From Erysipelotrichia bacterium (lineage in GTDB: Bacteria; Bacillota_I; Bacilli_A; RFN20; CAG-826), in NCBI GenBank assembly GCA_012971835.1, contig JAAZFR010000144.1, positions 1-16,121 of the forward strand: a stretch of 16,121 nt of DNA, in the 5' to 3' direction. Made by a program: the position numbers and the translations under genes. The first letter of the stretch is position 1. Each line of letters opens with the position of its first letter. The notes beneath the pieces are model-generated. The model saw nothing but the letters and a program-made list of their open reading frames with translations. It was not told the origin of the DNA and searched no databases. This document shows positions 8,378 to 13,724 of the stretch, in pieces.

Positions 8378-8387
8378 CCGAATTCGG
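8378..8387. repeat. Perfect 10-bp palindrome between hydA and the HAD gene
   Basis: CCGAATTCGG is self-complementary and lies in the 62-base gap, followed by CCTCTTTTG. As RNA it would make only a 3-bp stem with an AATT loop, so it is a poor terminator. No convincing terminator or promoter is seen in this gap, so the HAD gene may be transcribed from the hydrogenase promoter. Confidence 0.35.
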
Positions 8388-8408
8388 CCTCTTTTGTAAA
8401 AGGATAGT

Positions 8409-9074
8409 ATGTATAAAGCGATACTTTTTGATTTAGATGGAACCATTCTCCACTCGATAAGCGATATTACGACAGCACTGAATATATCGTTAAAAACATG
8501 TGGTTATGATTTTTGCTATGATGACGAGGGAACCAAAAAATTGATTGGCATGGGTGCTTATAACATCGTTGCCCGAGTTTTTGCTAATCGCCAATACACT
8601 TCGCATGAGTTTGAACGGCTTCTTGAAGTTTTCTCGATTAATTATAAGATTCATCAAGGAGAAAAAGCTACTCCATATCAAGGAGTTATCACCCTATTAA
8701 ACGATCTTAAAACTAGAGGAATCAGGCTCTTTGTTGCGAGCAATAAGCCTGATCATTTAGCCAAGATCATTGTCAGCAAGTTTTTTGGCAACGATATATT
8801 TGAAGCTGTTTATGGTCATGAAGCAGGCAAACCAGAGAAGCCGCATCCTTATCTTGTCAGCCATTTATTAGCCACTTTTCACCTAGAGGCTAGCGAAACT
8901 CTTTTCGTCGGCGATAGCGATGTTGATGTGATGACTGCTAATAATTCGAATCTTGATGTCGCTTTAGTAACTTGGGGATATGGTAACTATATTAAATCTC
9001 TCAAAAAGCAAGCAACATATGTTGTCGATACCATATCTGAATTAGAAAGCATTGTAATGTCGAAAAGTAACTGA
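8409..9074 (+). CDS. HAD-superfamily hydrolase, phosphoglycolate-phosphatase-like
   Basis: This is a cytoplasmic HAD phosphatase of the Gph/PpaX type, 221 residues. Motif I is FDLDGT with nucleophile D8 and acid D10. A helical cap spans about residues 15-85. Motif II is VASNK (S111), motif III Lys lies in GKPEKPHP (probably K144), and motif IV is GDSDVDV (D169 with D173). Substrate cannot be predicted: phosphoglycolate, pyrophosphate and sugar phosphates are all used by close relatives. The start at 8409 has AAGG five bases upstream. It is the only gene here that ends in TGA; if TGA were read as Trp the protein would gain just seven residues before a TAA. It follows hydA by 62 bases and precedes the cysS promoter. 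Confidence 0.85.
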   Translation: MYKAILFDLDGTILHSISDITTALNISLKTCGYDFCYDDEGTKKLIGMGAYNIVARVFANRQYTSHEFERLLEVFSINYKIHQGEKATPYQGVITLLNDLKTRGIRLFVASNKPDHLAKIIVSKFFGNDIFEAVYGHEAGKPEKPHPYLVSHLLATFHLEASETLFVGDSDVDVMTANNSNLDVALVTWGYGNYIKSLKKQATYVVDTISELESIVMSKSN

Positions 9075-9090
9075 TACTATTTTCGACTAA

Positions 9091-9117
9091 CATAAACAAA
9101 AGATTATTTTGTTTGTG
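9091..9117. repeat. 11-bp-stem inverted repeat abutting the cysS -10 box
   Basis: CATAAACAAAA (9091-9101) and TTTTGTTTGTG (9107-9117) are complementary over 11 positions (one G-U pair) around the loop GATTA. The right arm ends two bases before TATAAT (9119). The dyad therefore occupies the -35 to -12 zone of the cysS promoter, a typical repressor-operator position. It could alternatively act as a weak AT-rich terminator for the preceding gene. Confidence 0.55.
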
Positions 9118-9124
9118 CTATAAT
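9116..9124 (+). promoter_or_regulatory. Extended -10 promoter of cysS
   Basis: TGTGC directly precedes a perfect TATAAT (9119-9124), giving the extended -10 form TGnTATAAT, 19 bases before the cysS start. No good -35 hexamer exists at 16-18 bases upstream, as is common for extended -10 promoters. No T-box structure precedes cysS. Confidence 0.7.
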
Positions 9125-9142
9125 TAATTTTTAGGAAATAGT

Positions 9143-10480
9143 ATGGATGTCAAACTTTTTAATTCATTAACAAATAAGTTAGAAATATTTGTTCCACTTC
9201 GAATGGGTGAGGTTTCTATCTATGTTTGTGGTCCGACAGTTTATAATGACGCCCATATTGGAAATATGCGACCAGTCGTTGTTTTTGATGTTTTACGACG
9301 CCTTTTTGAATATTTGGGGTATAGAGTTGTTTTTGTCAGTAACTATACTGATGTCGACGATAAGATTATTAATCGAGCCATCGATGAGAAAACAACCGAA
9401 AAGGATATTTCGACTCGTTACATAAATGAATTTAAGAAAATAGTTGCCGGAATTAACTCATTAAATCCTACTATTTCGCCAAGAGTAACTGAACATATTC
9501 CAGAGATTATTAACTATATCGAAAACTTGATTGATAAAGGTGCGGCTTATGTCATTGACGGAGATGTCTATTTCCGGATTAATTCTATATCTAATTATGG
9601 TGAGTTGAGCAATATTAATATCGACGATCTAATTTCTGGATCAAGAGTTGAAGAAAACAGTAAAAAAGAGTCTCCACTCGATTTTGTTTTATGGAAAAAA
9701 ACCGAGGTCGGTATTAATTGGGATTCTAGGTGGTCAAAGGGACGGCCGGGTTGGCATACCGAATGTTGTGTGATGATTAATTCACTTTTTCCTGATGGCA
9801 GAATTGATATTCACGGCGGAGGTTTTGATTTAAAATTCCCTCACCATGAAAACGAAATTGCCCAAAGCAAAGCGCATAATCACAATGCAATCGCGACATA
9901 TTGGATGCACAATGGCTTTATTAATTTTGGCGAAGATAAAATGTCAAAATCTCTTGGAAATGTAATTTTAGCCAAAGATGCCATCAACAAATATGGAGGT
10001 AGCGTTATTCGCTTGCTATTGCTCGCGACTTATTATCGGGCCCCCCTTTCATTAACGGATGAAGTAGTTGAGACTGCACAGTCCGAACACTCAAAAATTG
10101 AAAATACGATTAGGCAATTAGCAGTTAGTTTACAGTTGAATAATATTGCACTTGAAACGAATAAAAAACCTGATATTGGAGTTTTTCTTAGCCACTTATG
10201 CGATGACTTAAATACACCAAACGCACTAACAGAGTTATTTGCTATAATAAAGAAAGCCAATAGCGCTTTGAGACAAAAACAAATCGATTATTCGATTCTT
10301 AAAGCATTCTATTTGCAACTAAGAGATATGCTCAACATTCTCGGTATTGATATAAGAATTCCGTTGCTTAGCGAGGATGATAAGAGACTCTATGCCGATT
10401 ATTTAATAAGCAAGGGCGATAAAAACTTTGCAGAAAGCGATCGTTTACGTCAAATTTTGATTGGAAAAGGAATTTTATAG
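9143..10480 (+). CDS. cysS: Cysteinyl-tRNA synthetase
   Basis: This class I aminoacyl-tRNA synthetase charges tRNA-Cys in the cytoplasm. It has 445 residues, slightly shorter than the usual 460-470. The Rossmann signature is CGPTVYNDAHIGN (29-41). The active-site zinc ligands expected from E. coli CysS are present as C29, C208 (GWHTECC), H234 and E238 (HHENE). The KMSKS loop is exact (266-270, KMSKSLGN). The C-terminal anticodon-binding region ends shortly after the helical domain. The start ATG has AGGAAA (9133-9138) upstream. In Bacillota cysS is normally followed by mrnC; here the next gene is mgtC instead, with a 12-base gap and a shared strong ribosome site. Confidence 0.97.
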   Translation: MDVKLFNSLTNKLEIFVPLRMGEVSIYVCGPTVYNDAHIGNMRPVVVFDVLRRLFEYLGYRVVFVSNYTDVDDKIINRAIDEKTTEKDISTRYINEFKKIVAGINSLNPTISPRVTEHIPEIINYIENLIDKGAAYVIDGDVYFRINSISNYGELSNINIDDLISGSRVEENSKKESPLDFVLWKKTEVGINWDSRWSKGRPGWHTECCVMINSLFPDGRIDIHGGGFDLKFPHHENEIAQSKAHNHNAIATYWMHNGFINFGEDKMSKSLGNVILAKDAINKYGGSVIRLLLLATYYRAPLSLTDEVVETAQSEHSKIENTIRQLAVSLQLNNIALETNKKPDIGVFLSHLCDDLNTPNALTELFAIIKKANSALRQKQIDYSILKAFYLQLRDMLNILGIDIRIPLLSEDDKRLYADYLISKGDKNFAESDRLRQILIGKGIL

Positions 10481-10492
10481 GAGGAATGTCTT

Positions 10493-11227
10493 ATGTTTAC
10501 AATTGATCAGCAAATTGTCAGTTGGTTTAATGGATTATTTGGCGGAAACGGATGGGGAACCATCATTCTTGTCGTTGTTTCCTTGCTAATTACGATTCTT
10601 TGTGCCGGGCTTATTGGTTTTGAACGAGAATATCATGGTCACGCTGCTGGATTAAGAACACACCTTCTTGTCGCTATTGGTTCGGCGTTAATCATGACAA
10701 TCTCGTTATATGGTTTTCCGGCATTTTTCTCTGGTGACCCACGCGACCCAGCTCGTTTAGCAGCTCAAGTCGTCAGCGGTATTGGTTTTCTTGGAGCCGG
10801 TACAATAATTCAAACTGGAACTGACGTTAAAGGTCTTACGACAGCAACTACTTTGTGGTTGGCAATGGCTATTGGTCTTGCTGCCGGTAGCGGTAACTTT
10901 ATCATCGTCATTATTGCAACCGCATTAGCATTTGTTTCCCTTGTTTCATTAAGGAAGATAGAAAAACTAGCGAGTCGCCGCAATCCAATTATTCGCATTG
11001 TTGTGGCAAGTGAAAGACCTATTTTAAAAGAGATTCATTTAGTGGCAAATCATTATGGCATTGCTATTCGCGATCTCGAATCACAGATTGTCGAATATCA
11101 AAATCAATCCGTACTTCGTTTAACAATGAGATGTTCATTTGTCGCCAAGGCTCAAGTTACAGCTTTTATTGACGACTTACGCGAGAAAATCAATCCTTTG
11201 GATATTAAATTATCGACTGAAAGTTAG
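10493..11227 (+). CDS. mgtC: MgtC/SapB-family membrane protein
   Basis: This is a membrane protein of the MgtC/SapB family, 244 residues. Hydrophobic segments lie near residues 23-42, 57-75, 91-108, 118-132 and 136-152. The family signature GLIGFEREYHGHAAGLRTHLLVAIG is at 39-63, and GIGFLGAGTII at 96-106. Residues 165-244 form a soluble ACT-like domain. MgtC proteins are linked to growth in low magnesium and to inhibition of F-type ATP synthase in pathogens, but the role of most homologues is unknown. AGGAGG (10479-10484) overlaps the cysS stop, eight bases before the ATG. Its position between cysS and rlmB is unusual, because mrnC normally sits there. Confidence 0.9.
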   Translation: MFTIDQQIVSWFNGLFGGNGWGTIILVVVSLLITILCAGLIGFEREYHGHAAGLRTHLLVAIGSALIMTISLYGFPAFFSGDPRDPARLAAQVVSGIGFLGAGTIIQTGTDVKGLTTATTLWLAMAIGLAAGSGNFIIVIIATALAFVSLVSLRKIEKLASRRNPIIRIVVASERPILKEIHLVANHYGIAIRDLESQIVEYQNQSVLRLTMRCSFVAKAQVTAFIDDLREKINPLDIKLSTES

Positions 11228-11233
11228 TTATAA

Positions 11234-11256
11234 CTTATTTTGAGAAAAGAAATAAG
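11234..11256. repeat. Inverted repeat in front of rlmB
   Basis: CTTATTT (11234-11240) and AAATAAG (11250-11256) are perfectly complementary around a nine-base loop, just seven bases before the rlmB ATG. No clear Shine-Dalgarno sequence lies between the repeat and the start. No T-tract follows, so it is not an intrinsic terminator. Confidence 0.4.
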
Positions 11257-11263
11257 AACTGCC

Positions 11264-11977
11264 ATGTCAAAATTAATATACGGGAGAAATCCAGTATTGA
11301 GTTCCTTGGGAGAGAACCGTGTCGAAAAGGTTTTCGTCGATCATCGATTTAATGATCGCAATATTCTCGATAAGTTGAAAACCAAAAGAATTCCTATCGA
11401 ACGACTCGACAAGTCTGGCCTCGACAAACTAGCTGATGGGGGTTTGCATCAAGGAATAGTTGCGGTGGTTCTTAATTTTCGCTACTTCTCACTCGAAGAG
11501 ATACTCGCGTCTTCTCAAACTAAGAAGTTTCCTCTTGTCGTTGTTTTGGATTCGCTTAAAGACCCGCATAATCTTGGAGCTATTCTAAGAACATGCGATG
11601 CTTTCGGAGTTGATGGTGTCATCATTAAAAAGCATGATCAAGTGCCATTGAACGCCACGGTGGCCAAGGTATCTACTGGCGCAATTAACTTTGTTAAAGT
11701 TAGTGAAGTCACCAATCTTAGCACAGCTTTGCAAACCCTTAAGAATAACGGCTTCTGGATTGTTTCTACTGATGGAAGTGCTCCAAACACATATCAGGAA
11801 ATCGATTATCAAAGACCAATTGCTTTGGTATTGGGAAGCGAAGGCGATGGAGTTAGCAACTTACTTTTAAAACGAAGTGATTATGTTGTTAAGATTCCGA
11901 TGAGCGGACATGTTAATTCGCTAAATGTCTCGGTTGCCGCTGGTATATTGATTGCGCATATTAACGCAACAAAATAG
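11264..11977 (+). CDS. rlmB: 23S rRNA (guanosine-2'-O-)-methyltransferase RlmB (SpoU/TrmH family)
   Basis: This S-adenosylmethionine-dependent SPOUT methyltransferase is expected to modify the ribose of a guanosine in 23S rRNA (Gm2251 in E. coli). From the ATG at 11264 it has 237 residues. An N-terminal L30e-like RNA-binding domain (1-75, starting SKLIYGRNPV as is typical) is followed by the knotted catalytic domain. Motif 1 is DPHNLGAILRT (100-110, N103 and R109), motif 2 LVLGSEGDGVS (188-198, E193), and motif 3 IPMSGHVNSLNVSVA (211-225). A TTG at 11240 would add eight residues but has no ribosome site and leaves the family start internal, so ATG is chosen, although its own ribosome site is also weak. 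The neighbourhood cysS-(x)-rlmB matches the Bacillota yacO locus. Confidence 0.94.
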   Translation: MSKLIYGRNPVLSSLGENRVEKVFVDHRFNDRNILDKLKTKRIPIERLDKSGLDKLADGGLHQGIVAVVLNFRYFSLEEILASSQTKKFPLVVVLDSLKDPHNLGAILRTCDAFGVDGVIIKKHDQVPLNATVAKVSTGAINFVKVSEVTNLSTALQTLKNNGFWIVSTDGSAPNTYQEIDYQRPIALVLGSEGDGVSNLLLKRSDYVVKIPMSGHVNSLNVSVAAGILIAHINATK

Positions 11978-11981
11978 ATTT

Positions 11982-11993
11982 CTCCTTTAGGAG
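11982..11993. promoter_or_regulatory. Small dyad covering the ribosome site of the sigma-like gene
   Basis: CTCC (11982-11985), TTTA, then GGAG (11990-11993) can pair and would hide the Shine-Dalgarno AGGAGG (11989-11994), which sits only three bases before the ATG at 11998. The hairpin is short and may be marginal in stability. Confidence 0.3.
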
Positions 11994-11997
11994 GATT

Positions 11998-12621
11998 ATG
12001 AAGTATTCAAATGTTTGTGATGAGCAGCTTATTTTGTGCTATCGACAAAATTCGCTGGAAGCCTATCAATGTCTACTTGAACGAAAACATCGAGTGACCT
12101 TGCCTCTATTAAAGAAGTACGTTAATCAATGCAGCGTATTTGGGGCGGATATGAACGACATTTATGCTATCTTTTTAGAATCGTTTCACAAGGCAATTCG
12201 CCGTTACGTTTTTGAGATGATTACTTTTCAAACATACTTTTTAAAAGTATTAAATCGTGATTTGGCAGGATTTTATCGAACGATATCCAATCCCAACAAA
12301 CCTTGTAATAATTGTCTAAGTCTTGATCAAGAAGTGACATATGATTCCAACTTGACATTTCACGATGTTCTAACAACATCTTCACAAAAAAATGATGCCA
12401 GGAACTACGCGAATGTTTCTTCAGTATTAAAGCTCTTGAACAAAGAAGCCCTTACAAATAAAGATGAAATGACAAGGCGAATTATTCTTTTAAAAGCGGC
12501 CGGATATTCGGTTTCTGAAATCGCCTCAATTGTCAATTTGAAGGTCGCATCGGTTCGGCGAAGGATTAATAATTTCTACGAGAATGAACTTGGCGATAAA
12601 ATCAAAAAATGCCTCATGTAG
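11998..12621 (+). CDS. Divergent sigma-70-family (SigH-like) protein
   Basis: This is a probable sigma-factor-like protein of 207 residues. The N-terminus DEQLILCYRQNSLEAYQCLLERKH (8-31) resembles the first helix of region 2 of alternative sigma factors. FQTYFLKVLNRDLAGFYR (77-94) resembles the later part of region 2, and SLDQEVTYDSNLTFHDVL (108-125) the linker common in SigH and ECF proteins. A C-terminal helix-turn-helix (about 165-196, GYSVSEIASIVNLKVASVRRRI) matches region 4. The match is weak overall. A CxxC pair (C103, C106) sits in the linker, which is not typical of SigH. The gene lies between rlmB and rpmG, exactly where sigH (spo0H) lies in Bacillota, which supports descent from it. 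yacP, normally between, is missing. Its regulon is unknown; it could be a degenerate factor or have another DNA-binding role. Confidence 0.65.
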   Translation: MKYSNVCDEQLILCYRQNSLEAYQCLLERKHRVTLPLLKKYVNQCSVFGADMNDIYAIFLESFHKAIRRYVFEMITFQTYFLKVLNRDLAGFYRTISNPNKPCNNCLSLDQEVTYDSNLTFHDVLTTSSQKNDARNYANVSSVLKLLNKEALTNKDEMTRRIILLKAAGYSVSEIASIVNLKVASVRRRINNFYENELGDKIKKCLM

Positions 12622-12640
12622 GCGGGTCCGCACTCAATTG

Positions 12641-12669
12641 TTGACACACATATGGCTTAATGGTATATT
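12641..12669 (+). promoter_or_regulatory. Sigma-A promoter of rpmG-secE-nusG
   Basis: A perfect TTGACA (12641-12646) is followed after exactly 17 bases by TATATT (12664-12669). It lies in the 81-base gap between the sigma-like gene and rpmG and should drive rpmG-secE-nusG up to the terminator at 13626. Confidence 0.92.
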
Positions 12670-12702
12670 TTGTAAGCAAGATAAAGGTAGGATAACTAAA
12701 AA

Positions 12703-12852
12703 ATGCGTCAAAAAATCATTTTAATTTGTCCGATATGCTTAAGTCGCAATTATACAACGACCAAGAAAGCAGATGGTTCCACATCGCGTGTGGAATTAAA
12801 AAAGTTTTGTCCTCGTTGTAACCAATATACCTTGCACAAAGAAAGTAAGTAG
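12703..12852 (+). CDS. rpmG: Ribosomal protein L33, zinc-binding (C+) type
   Basis: This small gene encodes 49 residues, starting [19 protein letters not shown] and ending HKESK. L33 is a 50S subunit protein near the E site. Two CxxC pairs are present (C9/C12 and C36/C39), the zinc-ribbon form, so this is the zinc-dependent paralogue type. The length is the usual 49-55 residues. The ribosome site is the TAGGA stretch about ten bases upstream of the ATG. The order rpmG-secE-nusG is conserved in Bacillota. The secE ribosome site AGGAGG overlaps the rpmG stop codon. Confidence 0.95.
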   Translation: MRQKIILICPICLSRNYTTTKKADGSTSRVELKKFCPRCNQYTLHKESK

Positions 12853-12863
12853 GAGGCTAGACT

Positions 12864-13064
12864 ATGGGAGTCAAAAAATATACAGCCGAAGTAGTTAAAG
12901 AAGGTAAGAGAGTTCGCTGGCCAAAGCGCGAACAGTTATTACCGACCATTTTTGTGGTTGTCATTATTGCTGCCTTTGCCGCTATCTTTTTAAGTTTAGA
13001 AGACTGGGCTGCTGGTTCACTACTACAAACACTAAAAGATGCATTTGCAGGATGGAGTAAATAA
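12864..13064 (+). CDS. secE: Preprotein translocase subunit SecE
   Basis: This is the single-span SecE subunit, 66 residues, which stabilises SecY in the Sec translocon. The cytoplasmic amphipathic part contains the family motif KEGKRVRWPKREQLL (12-26), followed by one transmembrane helix (about 27-45) and a short external tail. The length is typical of Gram-positive SecE (about 60). AGGAGG (12851-12856) lies seven bases before the ATG and overlaps the rpmG stop. It is followed by nusG after two bases, the normal secE-nusG pairing. Confidence 0.95.
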   Translation: MGVKKYTAEVVKEGKRVRWPKREQLLPTIFVVVIIAAFAAIFLSLEDWAAGSLLQTLKDAFAGWSK

Positions 13065-13066
13065 CA

Positions 13067-13621
13067 ATGGGTCCAGAATTAGGAAAAAAACAATGGTATA
13101 TCGTCACGGCTTATTCCGGACATGAGAATAAAGTCGCCGAGAATCTTAAGACGAGAATTTCTCGTATGAATTTATCAGACTACATTTTTAAGGTTTTAGT
13201 TGCCGAGCAAGAAGTCCCTATTTTAAAAGACGGACTTCCGACCGGAAAAACAAAGATGAAAAATCTATATCCCGGTTATATCTTTGTCGAGATGATTATG
13301 ACTGATGAATCTTGGTTTATGGTTCGCAATACTCCAGGCGTTACTGGTATTGCTGGATCATCCGGCGGCGGGCAAAAACCGACACCTGTTACCCGTGAAG
13401 AAATTGAACCTGTCTTAAAAAGAATGGGCATCATCGATATAACGATGTACGACCGTTACAATGTCGGAGATCTTGTCAAAGTTATTCACGGACCTCTTGA
13501 AGGCACGGAAGGTCATATCTTGTCGATTGATAAAGAGACTGGTGCCTGTCGCGTTGAAACTGTCTTCTTTGGAAGACCGACACCTGTCGATGTCGAATTT
13601 GGTGAAATTGAAAAAATCTAA
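13067..13621 (+). CDS. nusG: Transcription termination/antitermination factor NusG
   Basis: NusG binds RNA polymerase through its NGN domain and modulates pausing and termination or couples transcription to translation. The product has 184 residues, normal length. The NGN domain covers about 8-120, with QWYIVTAYSGHE near the start, LYPGYIFVEM (67-76) and VRNTPGVTGI (86-95). The C-terminal KOW domain covers about 128-184, with VGDLVKVIHGPLEGTEGHI. The ribosome site GGAG (13054-13057) lies inside secE, nine bases before the ATG. A strong terminator follows, and unlike most Bacillota the next gene is not rplK but a metal ATPase. Confidence 0.97.
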   Translation: MGPELGKKQWYIVTAYSGHENKVAENLKTRISRMNLSDYIFKVLVAEQEVPILKDGLPTGKTKMKNLYPGYIFVEMIMTDESWFMVRNTPGVTGIAGSSGGGQKPTPVTREEIEPVLKRMGIIDITMYDRYNVGDLVKVIHGPLEGTEGHILSIDKETGACRVETVFFGRPTPVDVEFGEIEKI

Positions 13622-13645
13622 GAAAGTCCCCAAAAGGGGATTTTT
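13622..13645 (+). terminator. Intrinsic terminator after nusG
   Basis: AAAGTCCCC (13623-13631) pairs with GGGGATTTT (13636-13644) around an AAAA loop, and the 3' arm runs into a five-T tract (13641-13645). It ends the rpmG-secE-nusG transcript, so rplK must be transcribed separately. Confidence 0.92.
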
Positions 13646-13658
13646 CATATCATATCGC

Positions 13659-13687
13659 TTGTCTATTCAATTTCTTTAATATATTTT
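13659..13687 (+). promoter_or_regulatory. Possible promoter of the metal ATPase
   Basis: TTGTCT (13659-13664) and TATTTT (13682-13687) are 17 bases apart and lie between the nusG terminator and the putative operator. Both boxes are imperfect, and several other AT-rich -10 choices overlap (for example TATATT at 13680). Confidence 0.4.
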
Positions 13688-13692
13688 TACTT

Positions 13693-13706
13693 TGTGCAAA
13701 TGCACA
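13693..13706. promoter_or_regulatory. Candidate metal-responsive operator
   Basis: TGTGCA, two A residues, then TGCACA form a perfect 6-2-6 dyad between the putative -10 and the ribosome site TTGGAG (13711-13716) of the metal ATPase. A repressor bound here would block transcription. The regulator gene is not in the window, and the dyad does not match the usual ArsR/CzrA half-site spacing. Confidence 0.5.
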
Positions 13707-13724
13707 TATTTTGGAGTTTACTTT

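Noticed and set aside
8114..8446. 110-codon - strand frame over the hydA end and HAD start
   Set aside because: It would overlap two real genes on the opposite strand; no promoter, ribosome site or recognisable motif.
9091..9142. T-box riboswitch upstream of cysS
   Set aside because: The space between the promoter -10 and the start is under 20 bases, too short for a T-box, and no TGGnACC sequence is present.
12622..12633. GCGGGTCCGC hairpin as a terminator after the sigma-like gene
   Set aside because: The loop is two bases and no T-tract follows; a promoter lies immediately downstream.
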